A stretch of DNA of 64,000 nucleotides from Toxoplasma gondii ME49 (lineage: Eukaryota; Apicomplexa; Conoidasida; Eucoccidiorida; Sarcocystidae), in contig NC_031479.1 in the NCBI RefSeq assembly GCF_000006565.2, forward strand, positions 2,692,289-2,756,288. The letters are read 5' to 3'. Of this stretch, positions 23,976-39,659 are shown piece by piece. Below the pieces are notes generated by a model that searched no databases, had not been told where the DNA came from, and saw only the letters and a program-made list of their open reading frames with translations. The translations under genes and the position numbers were made by a program. Position 1 is the first letter of the stretch; every line of letters begins with the position of its first letter.

Positions 23976-26357
23976 CCGTGTACGCAGAACCCGAATGGCG
24001 GCAGCAGGAGTGTCATTTGTGTATTTTATTTCACTGAGGGCGCAGATTCGCGACGTTCTTTTCAAGAATGCTTTGTATTGTCGGGGGTTGAAAGGCCCGA
24101 CAGATGCGAGAGTCAGAAGCGGGTAGAAGATAAACATATGAGAGTTCTGGTGTGCACGGATCCACAGGAGACTTTATCTCGCGTGTAACGATGTCTTTCG
24201 TTTGCAGTACCGCCGTCTTGATTTGTTTTCTGCCGTTTCGTGATGGGGGATGCGGTTACTGAGAACATGTGATTCTTCGTGTACCTGCCGGGCCTTGCAT
24301 CCCTCCGCCTCTTGCCTTGACACTGTGGCGGTTCCTCGCCTCAGACAATTTGTCAACTGCGCTAGATTTCACGTTTAACAACTTTGTTCAACAAACGTGG
24401 AAGCATGGTTGTGCCCACTCGACCGCCTGCATTTCCTTAGCGCATAAGACGCATGCACACCCTCTTCTGAGGAGTGCTACCGCAGACCCAGCCGCGACAG
24501 CTACTATTCCAGGAACACCATATTTGCATTGCACGCTTGAAACCTGTCGAATAAATAGTGGAAACCAGTTAGTGTGTGGACACGGATTCTAGACATCCGA
24601 GGAGCTGTCATACAATTGGGGAGGAAAGTAAAACATCAGTTTCGAGATGGGAAACCGGTCAAGGCTTTGTGCTGCGTCCGGTTCATCTTCCAGCGAACGC
24701 TTTCCACCGAAACTCCCGGCGGTGTGGTTCCTGTTGACTTAGAACTCGCACACCCCTCGAAAAATCTTGGGTTTGAATGTATGGATCCGCACGAAATCAT
24801 CTTCACAGTCAAGGAACATGTAGGAATCTACACACCGGAAGGTTCTACTTCGTTTCTTTCGCGTTCATTCGAAACAAGGACAAATGGCGACCTCCGAAGG
24901 ATGTAGAAATTTGGCAAATGAGCAGACAGTATTACGCTTTTTTCGCGCGTGTGGGGTACTCCAAAAACGGGGCTTAGCACTTGCCAATGTTGTAAGCGGC
25001 AAAAGGACGCGAAAATGGTGGGAGCAGCAAAGACAGCTAAAACGCCACAGCATTAATATTCTCCATTAAGATTCATATGCCGAAGAAAGATGCAGTGTGT
25101 AGAAACCTGTGAAGTCCGTATTCTCATCTGTAACAGAGAGACTAGCTTTAGTTGTTTTCCGACACATCCTGGATCACCCGCGTTACTTTGTCTTCTAACC
25201 GTTCTGTCACTACTGGCTCTCTCCCTGAGCTGCACGTGAGCTCATGCTGGAGCTTCGTATGGATAGGGTTACCCTGGTACACTCGGAAATGTTCTTTGAA
25301 CGCGGCTGGTGTGGCTTCTTGTCCCTGGGTGTTTCCTCTCCTCCTTCGACACGTGTTTTTTTCTGCTTTTTCCTGCGCCACCCGCTGTGCCTAGTATCGA
25401 AAGCTGTAGAGTTGCCACCCTGATCTTCTCCCTTCCAACTCTCCGCTTCGACACACCCCCCAACGACTTGTTGTGAAGCTCTGGCCCCCCTGTTTCGGTT
25501 GTGACAGGCTCTCCAGGCGCTCTTGCACTCTCCAGTCCAGCTGGTGTCATAGAACCGTTATCTCTAGAGTGCCACGAAAGAGCCCCCTCCTTTTATTCGT
25601 TGTTTCCCCTGGGTACGAGCTATCTTGTGGCTTTCTTTGCTTGGGGATGACCCTTGTCGTGACCTTCTATGCGTTCTCGATGAGAAACCGTCGACTCTTC
25701 GTTGCATGCAGGGGTTTCTGCGCGAAGATACTCTCCCACAGAGCCACAGAAAGTGGTAGCCGCTGTTTTCCAACGCAGCGTACGTACCTAGAGATCCTTC
25801 CAGGAAACGCTGAGCCTCCGCTGTGACTGATTTTCTGCACGTTGGCACGTGGATATCGCGATCCCCTGTCCCCTCCACTGCATGCAGTGTGGCGGTAAGA
25901 CGAGGGCCATATCGATCCCATGGCAGCTGCTGTGTGGGGTGCCGCCATACGTAGGGGTACGATTTCTGGTCCTGCCCAACTTCCCGCCTGGTTGATTCGA
26001 GCAACTTACAAGGACAAGGCAATTAACCATCTTGCTATTTTTCCTGTTTTCGTCGTCATCGGCTGTCCTAGCTCTCACGGCTACCCATCGTTTTCCCAAG
26101 CGCTGTCAAGTGATGCCATTGGTTACACTGGACAAAGGCCCTGCAAATACGCGTGCCTCCATCATCGATCCCCCTTTATCTACTTTCTCGCTTTCCGTTA
26201 TCCCTTCTGTCTGCTTTTTCTTTTCTCGGCTCCATCTCATTCCCCTCGTTCCTTGTAGCGGCCCCGGCTTCTACGTTCCGCCTGCGATTCCCGTATTGGT
26301 CACGCCTCCACAAGGCGTATTCCTTTTTTCGTCGGACCTTTCCACAGGGCTTCTAAA
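23976..26357. other. Spacer holding the UPRT promoter and 5' UTR
   Basis: This 2.4 kb lies between the stop of the 97-residue gene and the UPRT start codon, with both genes on the plus strand. The 3' half is pyrimidine-rich on the plus strand. Open frames of about 110 codons (for example 24574-24906) have no recognisable domain. A perfect 14-nt palindrome at 25876-25889 is listed separately. Confidence 0.55.
25876..25889. promoter_or_regulatory. Palindrome CACTGCATGCAGTG upstream of UPRT
   Basis: This is a perfect 14-nt inverted repeat centred on TGCATGCA, about 470 bp before the UPRT ATG. TGCATGC-type motifs are enriched in T. gondii promoters, and in Plasmodium and Cryptosporidium TGCATGCA is bound by an ApiAP2 protein. 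A role in UPRT expression is inference; chance is possible, though a perfect 14-mer palindrome is uncommon. Confidence 0.35.
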
Positions 26358-30446
<4,089 letters not shown>

Positions 30447-33125
30447 GTCTCTAGTTTTTTTGACAGACCGCTGACGGAATCGCGGACTGGAAGAAGCACG
30501 CCTCAAGAGGATAAACACCATTTTTATTTTTGTCTCGCTCCCACGTCCCTCACCATCGGCAGGAACACAGAAAAAAAGTTTTAGTTGTGAGGCTGCCTGG
30601 TGCGCGACAAGCAGTTGCGCTTTTTTGTGCCACGGGGTATATCTTTGGTCGCGCTCCTGTCACGACTGTTGTTAGTCATGGACCGGACGATTTCTTCGTA
30701 TCAGGCACAGAGTCCCGTACACCTGTAACGGGAATGTTTACGAGGCGGCGTGCATCCCGTTCCTCGTCCATCTCGAGTTTTATTTCCCTTTCCTTTGTTC
30801 GAGATTCTGCTGTCCAGAACGAGACAGGGAAGCGAAGTGGTAGTGCCAGGAAGGGCGCAGCTTAATTGCTCCTCTTCACCTTAAGTCGTTTACTTGTGCC
30901 CAAGAAGTGTTCTTCACGATTACCTTGTGTGTTTCCGCCGTTCTTTGCTTTTTGTTCGCGCTGCTCGGAAACATTTACAACCTCATATCTAGATGTTGTT
31001 GAAGCAATGTGAAGAATGGTCCACGTTACATTCTCTAACGGAATTTTAACGGTGTGGGATGGACAAGCAATGCATATGCGATGTCGAACCCTCGAAAACC
31101 CGTAATGTGCGACCACGTCCTGGGTGAAGCAAACGCGTTTCCACATACAGTCGGTATCGATGTCACGCTTGCCAGTTCGTGTAGGGAAGTTGGCGTGTTT
31201 TTTTTTCCACGGTGGGGATTGAACAGTGTCATTGCCCAGACCATGGCAGTACCAAGTCTGCTCTGATGAAGTGCGCCACCAGCATTCTGTTTTTTCGCTC
31301 CCACGAGGGTGGAACCTCTAGCACACAACTTCTCTCTTCTGAGGTTGCCGAAAAACTGTCTGCTAATTTATCGAGTTATTTGAACTACGGGACCAACGGG
31401 CAGAGACTGTTTTCACTCGGATGTCGTACAGTTGACGTCGCGACGAAAGGCACATGACCAAGGCGATTTTTTTTATTTTCTGGTTCATCCGGCTATCCAC
31501 CAGTGTTGCTTCGGTCGATCGAACGCCAGAAACCAAAACACCTGTTAGTAACATCTGACCAGTGTCGAACCTGGAAGAAACGCAGCAGTTTGCTTACAAC
31601 GAAATTTTCATTCCACCGGAGACGAGGGTCTGATTCCCGTGGCAATCATTGCAAGGCATCCCGTAGGAAAGGTAGGCAATATCGAAATAGATCCAGTCGT
31701 GCTATGCAGCGTGTCCCTCGACGTTACTACGCACATCCTGTGAACAATTGCCAGGCAGCTGAACGGGTGGTGTGCTGAAGACGTATTCCAAGATAACAAA
31801 CCTCCCTGCACGGTCACTGTTTGCTTCCTGGCGATCAGATGTCGTGTGTACGGATAGCAGGTGTCTTCTGCGGTCATTTCTCTCTCGGTGTACACAGAAA
31901 AGAGAGAAATGTAGAGCGTGGCCTGGGTACGCGTGAAAACACGCAACCGGAGGTTCTGGGAGGTACTCCAAGGAAGCCTGTTCCGCTCAGGATTCCGAGT
32001 GGCATTCTATTTTCTGCTACACTGCATTTCCTCGGCAAAAGTGTAAGCAGAGATTTCGGGGAAAACGACAGTCGTTGCAAACAATCGATTCACCACGAAA
32101 ACCGGTATATACCATCAAACGACTTTTTCAATAACTGTTGGCTGCCGGCACAGTCGTTGAGTCCGGGTTGGCTGTAGTGCCTGAAGAGAGCCGCACATGC
32201 TTCCATACGTAACAAGCTTATAGTCCTGCCGTCTGCTCCACACAGAAAAGTACACAACGTGTGTGTCGTTCCTCCCGGCACAGACGGCCTCAGATGAAAT
32301 CGCTTTTCTCATGAGACCACTCTTTTGTCAGCCTCCAAGAGAGGACACGTGCTGAAAAGGTTCGACGTCGGCCCTTCCCAGAATTTTCCTGTAAAGCACA
32401 GCGGAGAGACGAGAGGAACACGTTTCCGTTCTAGAAGAGCCGGCGCTTCGACGGGGTCTGGCTACATACAGAAGTACGCACCAGCGCGTAGCGGGTGTTG
32501 TCGTGTGTCTTTTTCCGAGCCTTTTCGCAAGTGCTGCTCACAGCAGGAAGAGCGCAAACGCACCGGCAGGCGAATTTGCCGCGTTCTCGCGGGAACGTTG
32601 TTTTTTTCATTTAGAAGGTCGCTAGTAAACAAAGTTCAGTGTATGGTTTTCTCACCCGAGCAAGAACAACGGTGTCCTGCCGTAGGGAATTCCCCGTGTC
32701 CCCACACTTCTAGAGTTAGTTGGCGCCCCTCTGCTGAGCTGTGGTGTGCGCACCTGCCAGGTCTACGGGGTCATCTGTTCTTCTTTGTCGGGGATTTTCT
32801 CCGTCTTTCCATTCTCTATCTTTGGGCAGGGGAATTCGGTTTTCCGTCTCTTACTCTCGCCCGCGATCTCTTCCACACCACCGTGCATGCGTTCACGTTC
32901 CGTCGTCTCCTTTCCGTCCTGAAACACCGCTGTCTCGACCGCGTTTTTCCCCTCATTTCCTGGTAGGCTTCGTGTCACTTCGTGTTCACAGCTGGTTTTG
33001 TATGTTCTCGACGTTTTCCGCGTGCTCGCGCTCCGCCTTTCCCTCGAGGAATCCCCCGCGCCCCCGCGCTCGGGTCCGCGCCCGTCCCCCTTTGTCTCCC
33101 GTTTCAGCGACTTCTTCTCTCCAAC
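30447..33125. other. Spacer between UPRT and the RS-domain gene
   Basis: About 2.7 kb contains the UPRT 3' UTR and the promoter and 5' UTR of the next plus-strand gene. Short open frames on both strands overlap and show no domains. The last 300 bp before the ATG at 33126 are very pyrimidine- and CG-rich. I see no RNA gene or repeat here. Confidence 0.5.
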
Positions 33126-36100
33126 ATGCAGAGCCACCCTCCCGCAGGCGGCCGCGGTCGCCACATGGTTCTCCCGGCGTGGATGACTCAAGGCCAGAAC
33201 TCCGGTCCTTCTGCGTCGCCGGTCAACGGGGCTGCGCCCGCGATTCCTTGCCTGCCAGGTGCCGGCTGCGGCGCAAGCCCCAGGGCCTCAGGTTTCTCCC
33301 CGGCCCCCGTCTCCGCCTTGCCGGGCGGCCACGCGGTGTCAGGGACACCCCAGCCGTCGGGATTCTCCGCATGCACTCCTGCAGGTCCCGCGCCGGCCTC
33401 AGGCCTCTCGGGGACCAGCAGCGCATCTGCGCCCAACGGGGCCCCCAGGGGTCTCTCGAGCCCTCCCAGGGGTTTGTCGGGTACCCCAAGGTGGATGGCC
33501 GACGGGCTCCGCGGCCGGAGCCGCAGCGAACGGCGCTCGACCGCGGACTCGAGAGACGGCTCGGAAGCGTCCCGGAGTCGTCGAGGCAGAGACGCAGAGA
33601 AGCGGAGAAGCAGTGCCTCCTCTCGGTCCTCACCAGATGCGCGCCGCCGATCTCGCAGAGACAGAAGTCGCAGCAGCAGCGCAGACAGCCGCCGACACCG
33701 CCGAAGAGACAGAGACACCTCCCGCGGGCGCGGAGACAGCCGCAGAGCGAAGCGCAGGAGGTCACGAAGCGACGCGAGCCGGAGCGCCGAGAGAAGACAC
33801 ACCCACGCAGAGAGCAGGAGAGACGATAGGCGAGAACGTCGGAAAACACAAAGTTATCGACGCAACGACCAAAGTCGCAGCGAGGAGAGAAGGGAGCGCA
33901 GCCGCAGGTCGCGAAGAAGCTCCCGATCCTCCGACTACGCTGCCACCGATGACGCGCGCGCGAGCGCAGCCACACTCGCAGATCGGTGAGAGTTCAGCGG
34001 TTATGTTTCCGTCTCAGCAGAAAACCTTTGCTCGAAAAAGAATCCCGAAGCGTCACACGGAACACACAGAAGCGTCTGGTGTAGGGGGAACCCTCTCGTT
34101 TGCGCGGCGTTCTCGTTGGTTCTCGACAGTTCTCTGAGCCCCTTCAGCGCGGAGCGAACGAAGGAGCAAGTTCAGCTCTTCCGTTCGCGCCCGCACATGA
34201 CTGTTAAATTTAGAAAAGGGAACATGAATAGCCGGAAAATCGAGATTTCCCGGTTCCAATCTACGTGGCATTCTTATACATGAATATTTAGAAGATGTGA
34301 TGAAGTCTGGCAGCACAGGAAACTTCATGATAGTCCGGAGTGAGAGACGTCACGGGGACCCTCGGGGACAGGGGCGGTTCTCCGGCGTTTAGCGGGCTGT
34401 AACTCCAGACGTACAATCCTAGAGGCATGCGAATGAACTCATCACGAATACAAAGAGGGTGTTGCCGCATGCAACTTCCTGAATTCTCTTCGCATAGTGG
34501 ACGTGTGTTTCGGTCTAAGGGAGCTGAGACTGTCTCATGGGGGCCACTTTGACCGACAGATTCACCGCAGAATGGAGCTCACCTGAAAGTTGTACTTGGT
34601 GAATGTACTGAAATAGAAGATGACTATACATCAAGAACTGGTTTATGCCGGTTGGTGTGTTCCAGGTCCACTGTATATCGAACGCGCATGAACCGGTGCG
34701 AAGAAGGGACTGCACTGAATTCTCTGAATCAGGGCGCCTATTTACATCCTCATCTCTGTGTACATGTGGATATGCGTCTGTTTGTGATGAGAGTACGCTT
34801 TATCGTGTATCTGTAAACGCTCTTAGAGAGAGACGACGTTTGCTTTGACGCAAGTGAAGTGTTTTTTATGTGTCGTGCAGCATATTAGAGGTGCGTCAGA
34901 TGCCTCAGGCGAAGCGCAGCAGCCGGCGGTCAGACTTGCTCTCTCTCCTGGCGACAGATGTGAGTCGTTGGCACCCTTGAAATCATCGGTTCTATTTTCC
35001 TTGCCCTCGCGGGTCTATATTTGCATCGAGTGCGGCCTCTCGGAATATCTGACACGCTGCTGCTTCCGCCTTTTTTCAGGATGTATGTGTCTGCTCGGCT
35101 TCACTGCGCGTCGGCATTTTCCGGTCACACAGCGGCTCTTCTCCTCAAGGTCTTCCCTTCGTCGCTTCGCTTATCTCTTCCTTTGACCTCGAAATAAGTG
35201 TGACTCTGTGGGTCTGTGTCTGCAGGAGGACTTCTACGCGGAAGATCGCTACGGAAAAGGCTATGGAAGAAGCAGCTACGTCTCTGAGTAAGTTTGCTGA
35301 GACAGAGGAGACTCGAAGTGGGCTGAGAAAGGGCGACACATGAAGTGGCTTCAAAGCACAGTGGGCTGAACCACGCGTTGTTGTTCTTCCTTTTTCTTCA
35401 GAATGATTCTTGGAGAACCCGACTCGACCGTGCGCGTGAACAAGCGTCTGCTGTTGGAGGAATCAGAGGTAAGTTCTAACTTTTCACGTCCTTTGCAGAA
35501 AGGGTCAACGGTTTTGCCGAAGGGCGAGGAGACTCCTCCCTCGCCGGTCGCTGGTCTTAAGCACCCGGTCTCGCCCTCTGTTATCTCCACTGTTTCGTGT
35601 CTCCCAGTTTTCTGATCCTCTCGCGTGTCTCTGTGCCCGCCATCTCCACGGAGGTTTCGGACTCCTTTGTCAAGTGCTCCTCGCCTCCGTCACTGAGGGT
35701 CTCCGGTGTCCAGTGGTACAATACTTGCGTTAGTTAGCCGTCGCGTAAAGAAAAGGAAGGCACCTTTTGAGAGGAAATTCAGGCACAAGTCTTCTTTGTT
35801 GAGTCTCAAGCGTACTGGCTTGCCCCTGGCGCGGTACACAAGAGTTCTTGTCCACGAGCGCGAGTAATTTCCGGACGGAAACACCAGTCCCAGAAATACA
35901 GTTTTCTTCTCCCTTCGATACCTCAGAAGTCGCACCGATGGAGCACAGCATTCGAAACTCCTGTTAGACCACAAGGGAGAAACCGGTATCTTTCGTGTTT
36001 GTGGAGAAATTGATGTCTTGCTCTTTGCTTTCGCCTTCTCGTCAGCGTCACTCCTTCTCCGTCGACTTCGAGGAGCACACGGGTGGCCGTGACCAAGTTG

Positions 36101-37759
36101 TTCTGTACGAATGCGCCAACGGAAAGATGGTTCGCGTCTATTGTTTCAGAGGTTCGTGACAGCGAGAAGTGCCGAACATTTGAACTCCCCAATCCCTGTA
36201 TTTCTCCTGGGATGTATGAATCGTCTCGCATGACACGTGCGGCCGTCGTTGCCTTTAGGTCTTTATAAGTTTCCGTGGTGGCATTTTGCATCTGTTTGTG
36301 TACGTTCAGTCGGTCACTGTTACATCCTGGGATTCTTTCACCTGCGCCTTGATTGCTGTTTCTCTGGGTCCTTAGTCCGATCCATTTCTGTCACGCTGAT
36401 GCAGAAGACAGCTGTTCTCTGGCTGTCGACACACCTCTCCAGCACAACACTTTGGCTACGCATGACCTTTCGAAGATGGTGAAAATCTGTTCCCTGCTCC
36501 AAGGTCCTTGCTGGCACTACACTACCCTGTCGCCTCAGCCTTCCTCCATGAGAGCGATTTTGATCGCAGCGAGACCATGTATTGTGATTACCGCTTTGGA
36601 AGGAATTGGTTTATGTTCTTTTTCCGGCAGGGATTCGTTGGTTTTTCTTGCGAGCTTCCAAGAGATGAGACCTCGGATGTGTAATTTTCCTTGTTCGCTG
36701 TCTCGGTTTCCTTCAAGTCGCGTGGCTCTTTGTCTTGGTGTTCTGCTGTTCGCAGACAGCGAGAATCTTGTTCGGGAGAAACTTTCTTTGGATGAGCTAA
36801 AGAAGACTCGCATCTACGAAAAGGCGAGAAAATATTGCTCGAGAAAAGGTACGTTCACACCGCCCTTCGAAGAGCTCTCGCGGTGTTCGCTTGTCTTCAT
36901 GCTGTCGTCTTTTCCTTTGTGTGCTGTTTCTGCTCTCCCCCGCGTTTGCCTCCAACGTCTCTGCTTCGGGGAAAACAACTGAGCCGCAATCTGCCAAATA
37001 CCAAACCTGGGATGCTGTGTTACGTCCAGTCCCTGTTAGCGGCCGCAAACGAGATTGGCTCTGCGTGTATGTGCTGAAGCGTATCTGCGAATGCTAGGTG
37101 TCCATGAAAATCTCTTCGCTCACGACGCTACTGGTTGTCCGGCGTTGCCTATGCTCCCACTATCGCGCACAACTATTTCCGCCGTTCTTTTCAGTGTTAA
37201 CTAACATCAGAGCATGTGAATGAAAGTCGTTTAGTGTGCTACCCCATGGAAATGAACAACGCGTTCACAAGAAGAATCCAAGCGTCTCTGTTCTTCCGGC
37301 GGCTACGAGTCTCTGTGCAGGGTTGTGAGGCCCCGTCATCTGCATGCGTTTCTGTGTCGGGTTGAGGAGAGATGTTTTCTAAGATTCGGTTTTTACTGCT
37401 TTTTTATCAGTGCTTCTTTCCTAACGCCGTGTGAATCCAGGGTTTTCATTATAGAGCGTAGTAATTGACATTTTCTTAACATGTTTAGAAAAGAGTTGTA
37501 AACACTGACAACTTTCGTGAATCGCAATCGTGGGTACTCCACCCTTTTGCGACAGACAATGCTCTCTGTATCGTCTTTACACAGTTCATTTGTCCTGGTA
37601 CGGTTGGCGTGTTGGTGGTTTTCCATCGTGAGTAATTCAGAGCAACGCTCTGAAGCTTGAGTTGGACCGAGCTGGACTTGTGTGTCTCGCACAGGAGTCC
37701 CGGCGGACGCACAGCACCACTATTTCGACTACGTGAACAATCCGGAAGTCTTGGGATAG
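33126..37759 (+). CDS. SR/RS-rich nuclear protein with unrecognised C-terminal module
   Basis: Seven exons are 33126-33985, 34881-34959, 35226-35287, 35402-35468, 36046-36151, 36756-36848 and 37695-37759. They total 1332 nt (443 residues plus TAG) with every phase consistent. The N-terminus has GGRGRHMVLPAWMTQ, then a Pro/Gly/Ser/Ala-rich stretch, then an Arg/Ser domain at about residues 125-285 full of SR, RS and RD dipeptides (for example RRSRRDRSRSSSADS). Such domains mark splicing and mRNA-processing factors acting in nuclear speckles. The last 155 residues are not low complexity: EDFYAEDRYGKGYGRSSYVS, RHSFSVDFEEHTGG, QVVLYECANGKMVRVYCFR, and a helix LDELKKTRIYEKARKYCSRK. I cannot name this module, and no RNA-recognition motif is visible. 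A role in pre-mRNA processing is inference from the RS domain. Long open frames antisense to or shifted from exon 1 are composition artefacts. Confidence 0.8.
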
Positions 37760-38880
37760 GTCGCCCAAAGCTTTTGTTATTTTTTGCTTGGAACTTCAGT
37801 CTTCTGGTCAATGCCTCCAGAGGCTTCTCACAGGCAGGGACGCGGGCACAGTGGGTCAAAGCAGGAAAGGTCTTTCAGAGGATTTGTAAAACGATAACAC
37901 AATGTATAGAGGGGAAATGAAGTCCCGAGAAGTGTTTATGCCCCGTTTCCTCCTTTTCTGTGGCGGGGAGCAAGCGCCCGAGACTCTGAGACGACAAAAC
38001 CGGGTCGCTTGATTGGAGGGGTTATCTCTCTCGCCACTCTTCCAGGTCGCCCCGTGAAAGGCATCGAGTCTGATGTTGAAGTCCCTCATTCCAGGTGTTT
38101 GCCAAGTCTCATGCGGGAAACCCGTTACATAGAATCATTTCACGTGAATTGAATTGCTTATTTATGTTTGCACATATACTTGGAATTGCGTATCTCGTGC
38201 CTCCAGTCTCCTTTCGTACTTGGTCTGTTCGCCCTGCGCTGCTGTCAGCGCGCCAGCCATCGCGTCACGCTGCGGAGACTGGGCCTGCTTTTTGAATCGA
38301 GGTAGCCGCCCATTTGTGTAATGCACCAAGTGTCTCCACTCTTGAAACTCCCTTGAAGTTCATGCCCCAGAGGGACAAGTGTGTCTTTACTCTCCGTGAA
38401 GAAAAAGCCGCGATGAAACGTTCACCGACTCTACTCCCTTTCATGGGATCTGCTCATGGTTCACATAACACTGTCATAAAGATATTGGTTATACAAACTA
38501 TATATATATATATGGCGTATTTGGGTCTCTTGAAACAGAGGATGGGGGGACTCCAAGAGAGAGTGTGTGCCTACGGACTTTGCGTGTTTAAATGGGATTC
38601 TAGGCCCCAGCACAATGCTGATGATCCGTACCAGTAGATTGGTTTGTGCCTGTGTTGGCGACCACTCTACACCTGTCTGTGAAGCGTGACGGAGAGGAGA
38701 ATAAAACAGTTTGTACGCGTTCCAGTTCGCGATGCCTACCTCCTAGTATGCGATACCGGATCTATGCCAGCATCTGTATCCATACGCCTGTACACTGCTC
38801 CACGCATAGACCTACTACTCTGTTCTAGTTATCTAGATAAGTGGATCATTAAATACAGATAGAACAGCAATACAAAGCTA

Positions 38881-38955
38881 CAGGTTTCACTTGCGGCTTT
38901 TAATTTGATGGAACTACCACATCCAGATAACTCAATAGCAGTCAATCGGTTCGTA
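38881..38955 (+). pseudogene. NUMT: cytochrome b fragment, copy 1
   Basis: The plus strand reads AAFNLMELPHPDNSIAVNRF, which is recognisably the conserved loop segment of apicomplexan mitochondrial cytochrome b before the PEWYF motif. It is surrounded by unrelated sequence, lacks the rest of the gene and has substitutions at conserved sites. This fits a fragment of mitochondrial DNA inserted into the nucleus and decaying. Such NUMTs are abundant in T. gondii. It meets copy 2 directly at its right end. Confidence 0.82.
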
Positions 38956-39052
38956 GAAAATGCCATTCAGGTAAAATATGAAGTGGTGCTATGAACGAGT
39001 TGCCTGGTATTGAGTTATGTGGATGTGATTGTTCCATCAAACCAAAAGCCGG
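38956..39052 (-). pseudogene. NUMT: cytochrome b fragment, copy 2, inverted
   Basis: Read on the minus strand from 39052, the frame gives AFGLMEQSHPHNSIPGNSF and continues to APLHILPEWHFL. This covers the same cytochrome b segment as copy 1 and reaches further, through the PEWYF-like motif. It abuts copy 1 in the opposite orientation, so the two share a roughly 45-bp imperfect inverted repeat (about 38890-38937 against 39007-39052). The two copies keep different ancestral residues, so they have decayed independently. Confidence 0.82.
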
Positions 39053-39659
39053 TGTCCTTTTTAAAGTAGTGAAGTGCGTAGTATACTGCAATGAAATGAG
39101 TAGGATAACGCATCATCCCATAGCTTCTGGCAGTGACTCTGTCTCCGTGTCTCCATCTGCTACGCGCGCGTCGGCGGCGAGACTAAAAGAGGGGCAACTA
39201 GAAAAGATAGTATCTACACACACGCAGCGATACGCAAGTGCTGAGTCTGTCTGGAAGGTCGCGAGACTTCCAAATGATGAACTGACCAAACCTGGGAAGT
39301 CCGACATGCGACACAGCCGTCGTGGCTTGTCGGAAAAAGCGAAAGGAAACACCTGGGAAGGTTGGCAGCTTCGCCACACAACCTCGACACCGAGCTGTGT
39401 AGACACCACGGGGCTTCACGCCGAGTGGCAGCCACACGAACAGTAAACAAGAATGCATTGCGTCTAAGAGGGACAGAGGGCGACGGGTCCTCGACGGCCA
39501 ATTTCTGCATTTTCGTCACGGGGGAAAGACGATCCAGCGTACAATGCCATGAATATATTACCAACACCTGTCAGGAGTGCCGCCCCGAGTGCCCAGAAAA
39601 GAGTGTGCAGCTCTGGGAGCGACTCTCATGTTCCTTCTGTCAAACCACTAAACAAAGTT

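Larger units (their letters stand above)
37760..39659. other. Convergent spacer between the RS-domain gene and Ctf4
   Basis: Both flanking genes end here, so this 1.9 kb holds two 3' UTRs and no promoter is needed. It contains a short (TA)n run at 38501-38514 and two decayed mitochondrial cytochrome b fragments at 38881-39052, listed separately. No intact gene is visible. Confidence 0.6.

Noticed and set aside
24574..24906. A 110-codon plus-strand open frame upstream of UPRT
   Set aside because: No domain, poor codon character, and it sits in the UPRT upstream region with no splice link.
33188..33975. Long minus-strand open frames opposite the RS-domain exon
   Set aside because: They are complementary shadows of the Ser/Arg-rich, GC-rich coding strand. 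The plus frame is confirmed by phase-consistent splicing to six further exons.
33259..34137. A 292-codon plus-strand frame shifted against the RS exon
   Set aside because: It is an out-of-frame reading of the same low-complexity DNA and runs through the exon 1 donor.
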